Assembly: GCA_009823505.1 (NCBI GenBank)
Contig: VZQC01009558.1
Location: 419,442 to 483,441 of the forward strand
Direction of reading: 5' to 3'
Source: Rhizomys pruinosus
Lineage: Eukaryota; Chordata; Mammalia; Rodentia; Spalacidae
Length of the DNA stretch: 64,000 nucleotides
Both the position numbers and the translations under genes were made by a program. Under the pieces are notes generated by a model, which was not told the origin of the DNA, did not search any database, and saw nothing but the letters and a program-made list of their open reading frames with translations. Numbering within the stretch: position 1 is the stretch's first letter; each line of letters starts with the position of its first letter. Of this stretch, positions 41,788-53,084 are shown one piece after another.

Positions 41788-42034
41788 AATTTTTTATTAA
41801 TATTATTTATTTTTGTATGTGTATGAATGTACTGTCTGCATGCAAGTTTGTGCACCTGTGTCGTGCAATGCCACGGAGGTCAGAAGAGGGTGTCGGATTC
41901 CCCTAGAACTGGAGTTCTCCTGGAATTGGAGTTTCAGATGGTTCTCGGCCACCATGTGGGTGCTGGGGATCGAACCCGGGTCCTCTGTAAAAGCGGTTGG
42001 CGCTCTTAACCGCTAGGCCATCTCTCCAGCCCTA
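41788..42034 (-). mobile_element. B2 SINE, A' copy
   Basis: Matches 31,827-32,073 except in the tail, where A' reads attaatattatttatttttg against attaattttatttatttctg. Confidence 0.93.
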
Positions 42035-42140
42035 AAACGCTTTTTATAGAACAGTACTTAGTGCAAAATTCATGATGTGTAATTTCTGAATGAAAAGTAT
42101 CAGATGAAGAGATAGGAAAATGTGATACAAATCATGCTAA

Positions 42141-42143
<3 letters not shown>

Positions 42144-42193
<50 letters not shown>
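42144..42193. repeat. (TG)n microsatellite, A' copy
   Basis: Uninterrupted TG run of the same length as in A, which has one gc. Confidence 0.93.
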
Positions 42194-42196
<3 letters not shown>

Positions 42197-42781
42197 GCAT
42201 GTGTGTACAAAATCCAGGTCTAGGCAGGTGCTCCACCACTGAGCTGCACCCCCAGCACTTGCTGTCCCAGATCTTGCGTTGGTTGGTCTTGGGCCACTGT
42301 GCTCTTCCACCAGCCATCTGCATTAACACCACAGATCACGGCGCATCAAGTTTTCAACCACTGTCTCCATTTCCTGACCTGTTCTCCTTTGTGCCACAAG
42401 GTCACTGGAGAGTGTGTGCTTTTGGAATGTCTTTGTTTTGACATGATTTGTAGATAGTAGATACTTACCAATGTTTATTAAATGATCAATGAATGAATGT
42501 GTGTAAGGTATTATACTTTCCTGTGAACCAAGCTGAAACATAGCACCACCACATTATGTACAAAATCAGCCATCAGAGTGGCTGTGGCTTGTACTGACTG
42601 TGAGCTGACAACATCTGTCACCTGAGGCTGCAACATATGTCATGATGTCCCAGTGTCTGCATTCCTGGCCTGTCTATAATGATGCTAGTGTAAGCGTCAA
42701 ATCCAGCCACACTGCTGTGTGGTGGAGTTACAAGCAAGGGTACCACTGGCTTATACTTTACAATACTATGCATAAATATTT

Positions 42782-42934
42782 TTTTTTTTTGGTCTTTTCG
42801 AGACAGGGTCTCCCTGTAGCCCCAGCTGTCCTGGAACTCACTCTGTAGACCAGGCTGGCCTTGAACTCACAAAGATCTGCCTGCCTCTGCCTCCCAAGTG
42901 CTAGGATTAAAGGCGTGCACCACCACGCCCGGCT
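42782..42934 (-). mobile_element. B1 SINE, A' copy
   Basis: Identical to 32,821-32,973, flanked by the same duplicated gcataaatattt. Confidence 0.95.
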
Positions 42935-43324
42935 GCATAAATATTTTTAAAAATTCTAATAAAATACTGTATTTTATTTTATTTCTCAACTATCACTTTA
43001 AAAATACTGTATTTTAATAATTAAACAATATAGTCTATATTTTAATGTTTTAATATTAAATATCAATTATGAAATATTGTTTACATTTTATGTTAACATG
43101 TAATATTTACACTTAATATTTGTTATATAGGATTTATATGTTCTTTCAATAATTAAACCAATATGTTTAAAAACATTTAAGCACAAACTTTATAGGCTGA
43201 TGTAGTCAAATTTCAGGTGCAGCAAATATGTTATATATTATCTTACTGCTGTGTCTGTAAAATGTAAGTGAAGTATGAATAATTATGTGTTTAGACTTGA
43301 ATCCAATTCCCAAGATACCTCACT

Positions 43325-43331
43325 ATGTATG

Positions 43332-43399
<68 letters not shown>

Positions 43400-43402
43400 A
43401 TC
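43325..43402. repeat. (TGTA)6(TCTA)9 compound microsatellite
   Basis: Partner of 33,364-33,433. TGTA lost three steps and TCTA gained five, which accounts for the 8-bp offset change between A and A'. Confidence 0.92.
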
Positions 43403-44498
43403 TATCACCTATCTGCAAATATTTCAGTATCAGAAAACATTTGAAATGGAGACACCTCTGGTCCCGAGATGGCAAGGATTAGTCAACCTGTACACTTAAC
43501 ATTCAGTCATGAGTATAAATGGTATGTATGACTTTGGCTGATAGACAGGTGCTGTACACTCAACATCCAGTCATGTGAGTAAATGGCAGGTATGACTTGG
43601 AATGATGGGTGCTGTTCACTGGCATCTGAGGTTAGGACACCTGTTGGGTCTCATATGCCTCAGCCTGCACTAAGGTTGCGCTGGGGCTCCCAGGCTTTAC
43701 TGTGGGCTTTCTCCTCCTGACAGTTCTTCCCTGCAGCCAGGTGAGACCCTTGAAGCTACACGTTCTCTCTGAGATTGGGGAGTTCACTAACACCTGTCAT
43801 CATCCCATCCTGAAACTGTGTGTGTGCATGTTGTGCATGCAAGAACTTTAAGCTGAATTTCTCCTCTTTGCACGACTTCTATTCTGTGGAGCTTCCTGCA
43901 GGACAGTGCCCTTCTCCTGATTCTGTCACCTTCCAGTCTGCCAGGACTGCTTCTTGAGGTCTCTCAAATCACTTCCCTTGAATCTAATCCTGTGGAGATA
44001 GACTGATTTTCAGGCTGGTTTAGGGCTGTCTGAGCAACCTCATCTAACTCGCCCATCTTTAACCTTGCTTATTACAAGCAGCTCTCCACCACCTGGCCTG
44101 GAGGAGTGAGTCTGATCGCTTTACCTTCTCCTATGACTTCCTAGGAATAAAGCAGGAAGTCCCTGGTGTCACACAGCACAGCGGGGCCTCGCGCTGTGTT
44201 AGCAGCTCGCCGACCTGATGGCAAAGCCTGGGAAGACCCCAGTGGAAAGCCTGGGCTGTCATTCTCTCTAGTCTTGAAGCTGACCTCTCTGCTGTGGCTA
44301 AGGAGTCTAAAGGGGAGAAAGCTAGGCGAGGACCACAGCGTGCTTGGTGGTGTCCTGAAGCCACGCCAGAGAGCACGGTAGGATGAGGATGCCTGCCTCA
44401 TGAGGTGTGGCAGGGTGAGGTTTGAGGAAGTCAGATTTTAAGGGATGACAAGCAGTTTTTCGGAGGTCAAGATGAGGGAGGACATTCTGGGCAGAGCA

Positions 44499-44998
44499 AA
44501 CAGCACAGAGATGGAGGACTCCCGTGGCATTCACGTGGATCTGGACACAGGGACAGCAGAGCAAACAGCACGGAGATGGAGGACTCAGATGGAGGACTCC
44601 TGTGGCATTCACGTGGATCTGGACACAGGGACAGCAGAGCAAACAGCACGGAGATGGAGGACTCAGATGGAGGACTCCTGTGGCATTCACGTGGATCTGG
44701 ACACAGGGACAGCAGAGCAAACAGCACGGAGATGGAGGACTCAGATGGAGGACTCCTGTGGCATTCACGTGGATCTGGACACAGGGACAGCAGAGCAAAC
44801 AGCACGGAGATGGAGGACTCAGATGGAGGACTCCTGTGGCATTCACGTGGATCTGGACACAGGGACAGCAGAGCAAACAGCACGGAGATGGAGGACTCAG
44901 ATGGAGGACTCCTGTGGCATTCACGTGGATCTGGACACAGGGACAGCAGAGCAAACAGCACGGAGATGGAGGACTCAGATGGAGGACTCCTGTGGCAT
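44499..44998 (+). repeat. 78-bp minisatellite, A' copy, about 6.4 units
   Basis: Same unit as 34,530-35,289. The last unit breaks after cctgtggcattcat and runs straight into the poly-T of a B1. Confidence 0.95.
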
Positions 44999-45150
44999 TC
45001 ATTTTTTTGGTCTTTTCTAGACAGGTTCCCCTGTAGCCCGAGCTGTTCCTGAACTCACTCTGTACCAGGCTGGCCTTGAACTCCAAAGAATCCACCTGCC
45101 TCTGCCTTCCAAGTGCTAGGATTAAAGGCATGTGCCACCACACCTGGCAG
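44999..45150 (-). mobile_element. B1 SINE at the block C edge
   Basis: Poly-T, cttttctagacaggttcccc and the B1 body to gccaccacacctggca. Counterpart 56,063-56,214. It marks the breakpoint with the 78-bp array. Confidence 0.9.
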
Positions 45151-45369
45151 GATTCATATTTTAAGAGTAATGTTGCATGTAGACAAAAAGAAATATAACT
45201 TTACATTCCAACTTGCTATGTTAGCAAGTGATATATGTTTTAATGTACTTTTAAAGAAGAGATTTATAGTTTCTCATAAATCTAAGTGCTTAGGAGAATA
45301 GAGACATAAACCTCAAGCTATATCTGTAGTAAGTATCAGTCAATGTGCCATTTATTTACTAAAAATTAC
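45151..45369. other. Unassigned sequence
   Basis: A/T-rich, no element recognised. Counterpart 56,215-56,410. Confidence 0.35.
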
Positions 45370-45717
45370 CACCAGCTTGACTTACATATAAGGATTTTGG
45401 TGCTAGGACAAAATGAGGGACCACCTCACTTTTTTCTGGACTGAGTTACTTCACTAGCAGAACAGCTTCCTGTTCCATCCATTTATTACCTGCAATTTTC
45501 ATTATGTTGTCTTACTTTATAATACGCTGCAATTGAACTCCATTTATAGATGTAACCACATGTCATTATCCACTTATCACTTGAGGGATCTTTGGGTTGC
45601 TTATAGTTATGTTTGCTGTAATAACATGGTTGTGCATGTCCTCTGCAATAGGATTAGTTTTGTTGGTAATACCCAGGGAGGTATGACTGGGTCAATTGGT
45701 AGGTTCATTTTGAGTCT

Positions 45718-45858
45718 TTTTCGAGACAGGGTCTCCCGGTAGCCCCAGCGTGTCCTGGAACTCACTCTGTAGACCAGGCTGGCCTTGAACTCACAAAGAA
45801 TCCACCTGCCTCTGACTTCCCAAGTGCTAGGATTAAAGGCATGCACACCCTGCCCGGC
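45718..45858 (-). mobile_element. B1 SINE inside L1
   Basis: tttttcgagacagggtctcc to cacaccctgcccggct. Counterpart 56,779-56,917. Confidence 0.88.
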
Positions 45859-45871
45859 TCTGAGTCTTTTT

Positions 45872-46088
45872 TAAAAAATTTTATTTATTTTTGTATGTAT
45901 ATGTATGTGTACTGCTGCATGTACGTAGTAACCCATGTAATAATGCTGCAGAGGTCAAAAGAGGGTGTCGGAATTCCCCTGGGAACTGAGTTAAAGATGG
46001 TTCTCAACCACCATGTGGGGCTGGGGATTGAACCAGGTCCTCTGCAAGAGCAGTTGGCACTCAACCACTTAGGCCATCTCCCAGCCCC
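45872..46088 (-). mobile_element. B2 SINE inside L1, noisy
   Basis: tatgtatgtgtactgctgca, gtcaaaagagggtgtcggaa, then ccatctcccagcccc. Indels against 56,927-57,150. Confidence 0.85.
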
Positions 46089-46505
46089 CATTTCGAGTCT
46101 TTTAAGAGATGTCCCACTACTTTCCATAAGGGTTGCACACAGTTTACATCTCCTCACCAGCTGTGAAAAATGAGTGTTTCCTTTCCTCCCACACACCTTT
46201 CCAGCATTTGGTATCTTTTTTTTTTTTTTTTGTTGATCATAGCTAGTCGTACCTGGGTGAGATGAAAATCTTAAAGTATTTTTAATTTGCATTTCCTTTA
46301 TTACTAGCGATGTTTAACCCTTTTTAAGATGTTTTCTCGCTCTCGAGTTTACTTCTTCATTTGTGAAGTCTCTGTCAGCTCTTTAACTCCATCTTTTTGA
46401 TTTGGTCTTTGTTTTTTGAGTAATTTATATATTCTGATGTTAACCCTCTATCAGATGTGTCACTTGGGAAGGTTTCTTCCCACTCTGGGAATTTTCTTTC
46501 ACACA

Positions 46506-46765
46506 TACCTGGCTATTTGAAACTTCTGCTTGCATTGCCCTCTGTTGTGTGATAGAGGGTTCCCTGGTGAGAGTTAAGGAGCACACTCATTTTCTCTCTG
46601 TCCTATGTTCCACAAGTCTTAGGTGTAAGAGGTTTCAACCATAGAAGCTGTAGCTGTGTCTTCTAGGATTGGGCATCTTTCAGATGTGTATTTTCCGTGT
46701 CTGACCAATTGTGGGATTCTGCAGTAGCTTCCAACTGTTGCAAAGAGATGCTTTTTAAAAAATTT
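46506..46765. mobile_element. L1-associated noncoding block, part 1
   Basis: tacctggctatttgaaactt through tgggattctgcagtagcttc. Continuous with the L1 relic on the left and, beyond two SINEs, with the Lx-like block. Counterpart 57,551-57,805. Confidence 0.4.
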
Positions 46766-46772
46766 TTATTTT

Positions 46773-46915
46773 TGCCAGGCGTGGTGGCGCACCCGTTTAA
46801 TCCTGCCTGGGAGGCAGAGGCAGGTGGATCTTTGTGAGTTCAAGGCCAGCCTGGTCTACAGAGTGAGTTCCAGTACAGCTGGGACTACAGGGAGACCCTG
46901 TCCTTGAAAGACCAA
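46773..46915 (+). mobile_element. B1 SINE, noisy
   Basis: gccaggcgtggtggcgcacc, then a deletion removing tagcacttggga, then ggcagaggcaggtggatctt. Counterpart 57,815-57,960 is intact. Confidence 0.88.
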
Positions 46916-46919
46916 AATA

Positions 46920-47139
46920 ATATTTTTATTTTTGTGTATGTGTATGAATGTACTGTCCCGCATGTAGGTCTGTGGCACCCATGTCATGCAGTGCTGTGGA
47001 GTCAGAAGAGGGTGTCGGATTCCCCTGGGACTGGTAGTTAAAGACGGTTCTTCAGCTTCCATATGGTTGCCGGGGATTGAACCTGGGTCCTTGGCAAGAG
47101 CATCAGCTCTTTGCTGTAAGCACCATCTCTCGCAGCCCA
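46920..47139 (-). mobile_element. B2 SINE, short type, noisy
   Basis: gtgtatgaatgtactgtccc to atctctcgcagccc. Counterpart 58,397-58,612. Confidence 0.85.
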
Positions 47140-47735
47140 AGAGATACTTTTTGATGAGCGGTTATGGATGCTTGTCTGTAAATAACGACATTCCATATGT
47201 TCAGCATATGGTAATGAATTTTCATTTTCTAGAGATATACCAAATAGGGTTTCCTCTCTAGGATCTAACGTCTCCCTCCAGTCATGTGCATTAGCGGTTG
47301 AGTTTACAGTGGCACTCATGAGTTCCCTACCATTCAGAGGTTTTAAGTCCCAAAGATAGTTGTTGATTATCCCCAAATAACAGTGCCACTACTCGCCACG
47401 ATAGAGGTGGTTTGCTGTGGAGGTTTGTTATGTGTTTAGGCTTTAGGCCTGGGCTGTACCACTGATGGATTTTCTCCTAGCCAGTGTGCATGTATCTAGC
47501 ATTATGAGAGCTAAACTTTAGGGAAAAGCTCCCATGTCAGTTCCTGCTCCATTACTCCGAGTTCTGTTTCAGAAGTATGTCCTGTCTTGAGCAGTAGGGG
47601 TCCTTCTTATTTCCTAGTTCTGGGAGATAATCCAGAGCTTTGGCAGACAGCTTGTATTATTTTGGGAGTCTCTTGGACCACTCTCACCACCCATTCAAAG
47701 GAGGTTCCCTGCATTTCACTGTGTTCCTGCCACAG
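47140..47735. mobile_element. L1-associated noncoding block (Lx-like), part 2
   Basis: Shares ordered landmarks with 19,262-19,760: gagttccctaccattcagag, gttgattatccccaaa, agtgccactactcg, gaagtatgtcctgtcttgag and gggagtctcttggaccactc. Counterpart 58,613-59,225. Confidence 0.5.
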
Positions 47736-47749
47736 CAAATATCATGTCT

Positions 47750-47957
47750 ATTATTAATTATTTTTATTTTAGTGTATGATGTTTGCATGCATGTAAGTGC
47801 ACCCATGTCATGCAGTGCCCTTGGAAGTCAGAAGCAGGGCATCGGAATTCCCTGAAACTGGAGTTGAGGTCAATGTGTAGCCACCATGTGGGGTCCTGAG
47901 AACTGAACCCAGGTCCTCTGCAAAAGCAGTCAGTGCTCTAATCACTGTATTTTTTGG
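47750..47957 (-). mobile_element. B2 SINE, older
   Basis: gcatgcatgtaagtgcaccc, atgtcatgcagtgcccttgg and ctgagaactgaacccaggtc, truncated at the 5' end (aatcactgta). Counterpart 59,233-59,430. Confidence 0.85.
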
Positions 47958-47964
47958 TCCACCC

Positions 47965-48188
47965 TCCACTTTATTTTTTGAAACAGCATCTCTCGCTAAG
48001 CCTGGAGCTCACTGTTCTAGCTAGTCTGGCCGGCCAGTGAGCCCCAAGAATGTGATGTCTCCACCTCCCAGGCTGAGGTCACACATGTATACAGCCATGC
48101 CTGGCCTGGACAAGGCTGCTGGGACTCTGAACTCAGGTCCTCAGGGTTGTGCGACAAATTTTTCACCTGTTGAACCCTCTCTCCAGCA
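47965..48188 (-). mobile_element. B4-type SINE
   Basis: A B1-like part (tttgaaacagcatctctcgc, ggccagtgagccccaagaat, acagccatgcctgg) is fused to an ID-like part (gggactctgaactcaggtcc, ttgaaccctctctccagc). Counterpart 59,450-59,670. Confidence 0.7.
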
Positions 48189-48525
48189 TCATTTCCAAAT
48201 TTTCAAACATCAAATGTAATTTTCAAAATTTTTTAAAGCTGCTCTGTTAGCTGTGTTTTTTTTTCCCCACTCTCAATCCTCTCCTATTTCTTCTTTCTGC
48301 CCACTTAGTGGGAAGTTCTGGATGCTAACTTGTCAGGGAGACTTTGACACTTCTCTCAGGTCAGACAGGCCCATGAGAACATTCCCAGACCCGGCACTCA
48401 GATGATTCTTAGATGGCTCTGGTAAAATGGAAAAGACACTCACTACATATATATTTATAGTTAGGAAAGTCATCTTTGTTTATTCAAGAAAATATGGAAA
48501 TTAAAAAGAAATTTTATACTGTGTT
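48189..48525. other. Low-copy sequence
   Basis: Nothing recognised. Counterpart 59,671-59,990 almost identical. Confidence 0.35.
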
Positions 48526-48529
48526 GTGG

Positions 48530-48584
48530 GGTTTTGGGCACATGTGTGTCTGTGGTTGTTGTGTGTGGTGGTGCGTGTGTGTGT

Positions 48585-48619
<35 letters not shown>

Positions 48620-48735
48620 TCAGCGGGGCCAACTTTGCGGATCCCTTCTACTGTGTGGGACTTGGGGATTGAATTCAGTCTTCAGCTTGGCAGCAAGCAC
48701 TTTAAGCCACTGAACCATTCAGTGGCTCAGGAATT
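48530..48735 (-). mobile_element. B3/B2-type SINE with (TG)n in its 3' part
   Basis: A TG-rich tract at 48,540-48,618, then ggatcccttctactgtgtgg, gacttggggattgaattcag and cactttaagccactgaacca. Counterpart 59,990-60,215. Confidence 0.6.
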
Positions 48736-48837
48736 TTCACACAATAGCATAACATCAAGAGAACGAGAGAATAGAAAGAATTTTTAAAAACTCATTATGG
48801 AGAGTTATTTTCTTCACATTCCAATAATGGCCCCCCC

Positions 48838-48990
48838 CCCTTTTTTTTGGTATTTGAGACAGGGTTTCCCTGTAGCCCAGCGGTCCTGGAACTCGCTCTG
48901 TTGACCAGGCTGGCTGAACTCACAAAGATCTGCTGGCCTCTGCCTCCCGAGTGGCTAGGATTAAGGCAAGTGCACCACCACGCCTGGCTT
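48838..48990 (-). mobile_element. B1 SINE, noisy
   Basis: Poly-C/poly-T then gagacagggtttccctgtag to accaccacgcctggct. Counterpart 60,330-60,592, where part of the element is duplicated in tandem. Confidence 0.9.
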
Positions 48991-48999
48991 TTTTTTTTT

Positions 49000-49110
49000 T
49001 TTTTTTTTGTTTTTTTTTTTCGAGATGGTCTCCCTATACCCCAGCTGGCCTGGATTTCACTAGGTAGACCAGGCTGGCCTTGAACTCAAGAGATCGGCTG
49101 TGCTTGAAGA
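49000..49110 (-). mobile_element. B1 SINE, 5'-truncated
   Basis: A long poly-T, then cgagatggtctccctatacc and gtagaccaggctggccttga, ending at ggctgtgcttga. Counterpart 60,612-60,712. Confidence 0.8.
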
Positions 49111-50185
49111 CACAGGAGGGGGACCACACCCTGGCTGCCTCATCTCTGGGTAGAAGTGTTCTAAGATTCTCCCATGCCTTAAACCCTCTCTTCCAGAGCT
49201 GAGATGGCCTCCATCTGTGCTTTCTGTGGGTGCCTTCTTTGTGCCATGTGGTAACTAAGGAAAATAATTAATTGTTCAGCAGTGAGTGAACCCAAGTTAG
49301 CCTTGAAAGTCATCTGTTTCTGCTTGTTTTTAGAGACTCTTTGCTATTTGGCAATCCACACTTTTAGTGGTTTAATCATGAATCCTTTTACGGTAGGTCT
49401 CGTGTTAAAGATGTTGGTGGTATTCTTCCAAAAGCCTTTGTGGAGCTCCATAGCAGAACCTTGCCTGCATTTATGAGCTGGGCACTGCCTGAAATCCTTT
49501 CGTGTCCCCTCCACCCACTTTATTGGTCACAGAGTGGTTTGAGCTCAGTATCTTTAAAGTGAATTTCTTTAATCACTAAAGAGAAAGAGCAAAGGGGAAT
49601 TTATATGGGGAGAAAACACCTTTCTCCTCTCTGCTTCAAATCCACCACTTTAAACAAGAGGGAGTTTTCATGAGGAAAAGCTTATAAAAGTTTATTCTCT
49701 GGGGAAACAGGACTTGGCTGGTATGAAGCCATCTCTTTTGTGGGCTGTCTGTCCTAAAGTTGTCCCTTCCTTAGCTAGAGGGTAGGGCAGAAGCAGGAGG
49801 GACCCTGGAATCTTCTTCTTCCAGTTGGTTCTGTGTACATGGAATGGCTAAATGGATGTGAAAGAGGTGACTGGGCTGGCAGGGATGGCCTGGACTGGAC
49901 TGGACTGAACTGGACTGGTGGCTTGAGAAGGACCACAGGTCTGGTTGAGTGCCTAGGCTGCTAGGTAGGCAGGGCTTCTGCAGCTGATGGAGGACTGTGT
50001 ATATGAGTCCTGAGCTGTGGTAGCAGGTGTCCACTGCTGGGAGTCCTTGCACAGCAGTTCTGGAAGCTGGAGGTTTGAAGTGGAGGTAGCTGGGCTCTGC
50101 GTGGCCGGGGGAGAAGCTGCTCTGCTGTCTGCTGGTCGCCAGCCATTTTTGCATTCTTCAGGCTGTGACAGTTTTCCCCTTACTC
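49111..50185. other. Low-copy sequence, about 1.1 kb
   Basis: No repeat or exon recognised; a short ggact-based tandem patch lies at 49,890-49,920. Identical to C' for long stretches and indel-rich at 49,560-49,725. The 127-codon minus-strand frame at 49,771-50,154 is intact in both copies but has no recognisable domain. Confidence 0.35.
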
Positions 50186-50203
50186 TGTGGTGTGTGTGTG
50201 GTG

Positions 50204-50234
<31 letters not shown>

Positions 50235-50372
50235 TGTGACAGAGTGCAAGTGGAGGCCAGAGGACAACTTGCCAGAGCCAGTTCTCTCCTACCATGAGGG
50301 TCTTCCCAGAGAATGGAACTTAGGTTGACGGCTTGGCAGTAGGGCATCTCGTTGACCTGTGTGCGTGCTTCT
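50186..50372 (-). mobile_element. B3/B2-type SINE with (TG)n
   Basis: A TG run interrupted by ggtg, then ggaggccagaggacaacttg, ccagttctctcctaccatga and ttggcagtagggcatctcgt. Counterpart 61,791-61,965 has an uninterrupted TG run. Confidence 0.6.
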
Positions 50373-50629
50373 CCTCCTCTTCCTAGAGGCATACTACTAG
50401 TCGTTTTAGATTTAGGGTCACACATGGCATCGGTTTAACTATATTGTCAGGGACTTTACTTCCAATAAGGTCATATAGCGAGGGCTTGCTGAGCAGAGGT
50501 TAGGGGATATTATCCAACCTGGTACAGACTATATAATTTGGCAAAGCGGGTGCCTTCAAAGCTTTGCCCGTGGCCCCGTCTGTGCCTTTTCCAACCCAAT
50601 AGCTTCCTTTAGAAACCTTTAATTTATTG
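50373..50629. other. Low-copy sequence
   Basis: Nothing recognised. Matches 61,966-62,236. Confidence 0.35.
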
Positions 50630-50826
50630 TAACACGTCTGGGTGTTTTGGCTGTGTGTACATAGCATATCTGGGTTGTGAAATGCATGGAGGAGGCCAGA
50701 GGAAGGCAGGGATCTATGGAACTGGAGTACAAAGAATTGGTCAACAGCCACGTGGGTGCTGGAACCAGATTCAGGTCCTGTGCATGAGTAGCTGGTGCTC
50801 TTAACACTGAGGCCACTCTCCAGCCT
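50630..50826 (-). mobile_element. B2 SINE, diverged
   Basis: ggaggccagaggaaggcagg, cagccacgtgggtgctggaa and gagtagctggtgctcttaac. Counterpart 62,237-62,431. Confidence 0.8.
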
Positions 50827-51009
50827 GTTTTTTTTTCCCAGCTTGGCCTGGCGGCTGCTAGGAAAGTTGTCATCTGTGCAAGATCCAGAGATCCCGAGCT
50901 GACAAGTTCCTGAAGCAGGAACTCTGGCTGCCTCTCTGGACAGGTTTCATCACAGCTTTTCAGACAGTGCTGTCACAATGACAGGAAATATTTGTGATAT
51001 GTATTTTCT

Positions 51010-51140
51010 CTTTTTTGGAGACAGGGTCCCCTGTAGCCCCCACCAGCCTGGAACCTCACTATGTAAACCAGGCTGGGCCGCTTGATCAAGAAATCCACCT
51101 GCTCTGCCTCCCGAGTGCTAGGATTAAAGGTGAGTGCTAC
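51010..51140 (-). mobile_element. B1 SINE, noisy
   Basis: ttttttggagacagggtccc, ctcactatgtaaaccaggct and gtgctaggattaaaggtgag. Counterpart 62,618-62,745. Confidence 0.85.
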
Positions 51141-51214
51141 CATTGGCATGGACAAGAATTATGATATGAAAAGCAAAACACGCTTTCTGATTCAGCAGTT
51201 ACAGCAAATGTCCA

Positions 51215-51276
51215 TGTGTTTTTTTTTTTTAATTTTTTTTTATTAATTATTTTATTTCTGTATGTGGTATGAATGT
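51215..51276 (-). mobile_element. B2 SINE cut off at an assembly join
   Basis: Only the tail and first 3' bases (ctgtatgtggtatgaatgt) are present before the N. The complete counterpart is 62,830-63,066. Confidence 0.85.
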
Positions 51277-51277
51277 N
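51277..51277. other. Single N, probable assembly join
   Basis: An isolated N in the middle of a B2, followed at once by about 20 A bases and unrelated sequence. C' continues through the same B2 without a break. Confidence 0.9.
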
Positions 51278-51297
51278 AAAAAAAAAAAAAAAAAAAA

Positions 51298-51640
51298 GAA
51301 TCCCAAATGTGTTTTGGAAATAAACCTATAGTTTTTAGGCTGCTGTATTTGGTGGTATATGCTGGAGTGTACATTGCTATTTTGGGTACATCTAAAATTA
51401 ATTGAACAACAACAACAACAGCAATGAAAAGACTTGTTTTAAGAACAGACCAAAACAGTAGACTTTTACATTGAAAAGTTAAAAAAGACTAAGGAAAAAT
51501 ATCGCAAGACAGGACTTAACATATATGGAGCAGCATGTGGCTCTGAGTTGTGGGGGGATGGCATGGATGGGTTAAGGACTACATTGATTAGGAAAGGTTT
51601 TATGAAATACACAAAATCTCAATAAAAAATTTTTAAAAAG
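51298..51640 (+). mobile_element. LINE-1 3' end, plus strand
   Basis: Ends ttatgaaatacacaaaatct then caataaaaaat and an A-rich tail, the reverse complement of the L1 3' ends seen at 16,950 and 28,130. Includes an (AAC)n patch at 51,405-51,420. Confidence 0.6.
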
Positions 51641-51644
51641 AATT

Positions 51645-51790
51645 ATGAAATGAGCCAGGTATGATGGTGTACCCCTTTAATGCTAGTATTCAGGGGGCTG
51701 AGGCAGGCAGATCTCTGCGAGCTTGAGCTCAGCCTGGTCTACTACTTACCAAGTTCTAGGCCAACCAGAGCTACACAGTAAGATCCTGTA
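51645..51790 (+). mobile_element. B1 SINE, diverged
   Basis: gccaggtatgatggtgtacc, ggctgaggcaggcagatctc and ccaaccagagctacacagta, then an A-rich tail leading into degenerate (AAAT)n at 51,790-51,830. Confidence 0.85.
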
Positions 51791-51924
51791 AAAAATAAAT
51801 AAATTAAAACTAAATAAATACATAAATACATCCACTTATTAACAATGGACACGTTTGTGTCATGGGTTTGGGTTCTGGTGTTTGGAGCCAGACCTCTCAT
51901 ACTGGAGTAAGGAATTGGATATCT

Positions 51925-52072
51925 AAGCTGGCGTTGGTGGCGCACAACCTTTAGCTCCCAGTCACTTGGGACGGCAGAGCCAGACAGATCTCTGTAAGTT
52001 CAAACCCAGCCTGGCTAGTTCCAGGCGGCTGGGGCCAAGGCGCGAAGCCTTTCTCAAAAGGACCAAGAAAAG
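51925..52072 (+). mobile_element. B1 SINE in B'
   Basis: gctggcgttggtggcgcaca to cctttctcaaaaggaccaag. Partner of 38,920-39,058, with extra substitutions. Confidence 0.85.
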
Positions 52073-53084
52073 AATGGTCTAGAATGAATCCATGCAACTG
52101 TGGCTTAATCAGTGACATCACTTAAGACTGTTAAGCTTAATATACAGAAATGGGCTTCTCTGGAGCCATGCCTACATCCAAGCCTACATCCATGGTTCCC
52201 ACACAATGAGGAATGGATACTGTTGTTAATAACAGCTCTTATTATGTATGTATGTAGGTATGTACAAGATGTGCTGAGAGAGTCAAAAGCAGTGCTGAGC
52301 ACCCCAATGACCCACTCTAGTTGACCCCGATGCCCCACATCATCATCTGATTATTCTCTAATAAGTAAGCAGGCCTCCGCAAGGAAAGGCAGCTTCAAGA
52401 GCTAGTGTGGTATTTGAAATATCTTCTAGCACCGAGCTTATATAATATCTTATAATTTTATGTCCTATTGGTGTAAGAAAAACACTTTCTGTTATGATTT
52501 TTTATCTTTGTTTCTAGTGCTGACACAAGTTTCTAAAACCCTTGGCCTCTCCCAAGCAGTGGGTTAGAAAGCATCTTTTCTTACTCATCATAAGCCACTT
52601 TCCACCAGGCCTCTGTCTACAATGAGGGGGCGGTCCTCCATGGGCCCCTCGGGAGCTTCAGGGGGCTTCCCTCAAGAAAGACACGATAAAGGGTTGAAAT
52701 TTCCAGCCCCGACCCTGACCTGGGTGTGAAAACACTTTAATCAATCTTGCCTCCATGAAAAACTTCAACAGCAGTCTGGGGAGCCGGCTCAGTGGTTAAG
52801 ACCCAGGTTGATTCCCAGGCAAGCAACGTGGCAGCTAAACAAACCATCTGTAACTCAGGTTCCAGGCAGGACACTGCACTAGAAAAGCAACACTAATGGA
52901 AGAACTAGGGAAATCCACATAAAATGTGGAGTTCAGTAAGAGAAGTGTGCCACACTGACTGACTTTTAGTTGTGACCATAGTGGACCCTGGTGGTGATGA
53001 TAGAAAATCTTTCCCCAGCAGACACCAAAGCCACATGGTGGCAATACACAACACATCATGTGCTGAAACACCACGGGTTCTTTT

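Larger units (their letters stand above)
39148..44998 (+). repeat. Duplicated block A' (partner 29,253-35,289)
   Basis: Copies block A in the same orientation, including SINEs with identical target-site duplications. The two loci therefore arose by segmental duplication (or assembly duplication), not by independent insertion. It starts in the (TTTA)n tract and ends inside the 78-bp array. Confidence 0.93.
45370..46505 (-). pseudogene. LINE-1 ORF2 C-terminal relic, noisy copy
   Basis: Reverse-strand ORF2 C-terminal sequence in two parts, 45,370-45,712 and 46,100-46,505, split by a B1 and a B2. Frame is lost repeatedly by one-base indels, unlike the partner at 56,410-57,550, where 64 codons remain open. 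Confidence 0.75.
44999..51276 (+). repeat. Duplicated block C (partner 56,063-62,882)
   Basis: Same content and order as C'. 45,000-49,100 has many single-base indels relative to C', whereas 49,110-49,560 and 49,730-50,170 match it exactly. It stops at an N inside a B2. Confidence 0.92.

Noticed and set aside
49771..50154. 127-codon minus-strand frame conserved in both copies (also 61,380-61,763)
   Set aside because: The two copies are recent duplicates and identical here, so conservation is uninformative. No domain, signal peptide or splice context was recognised.
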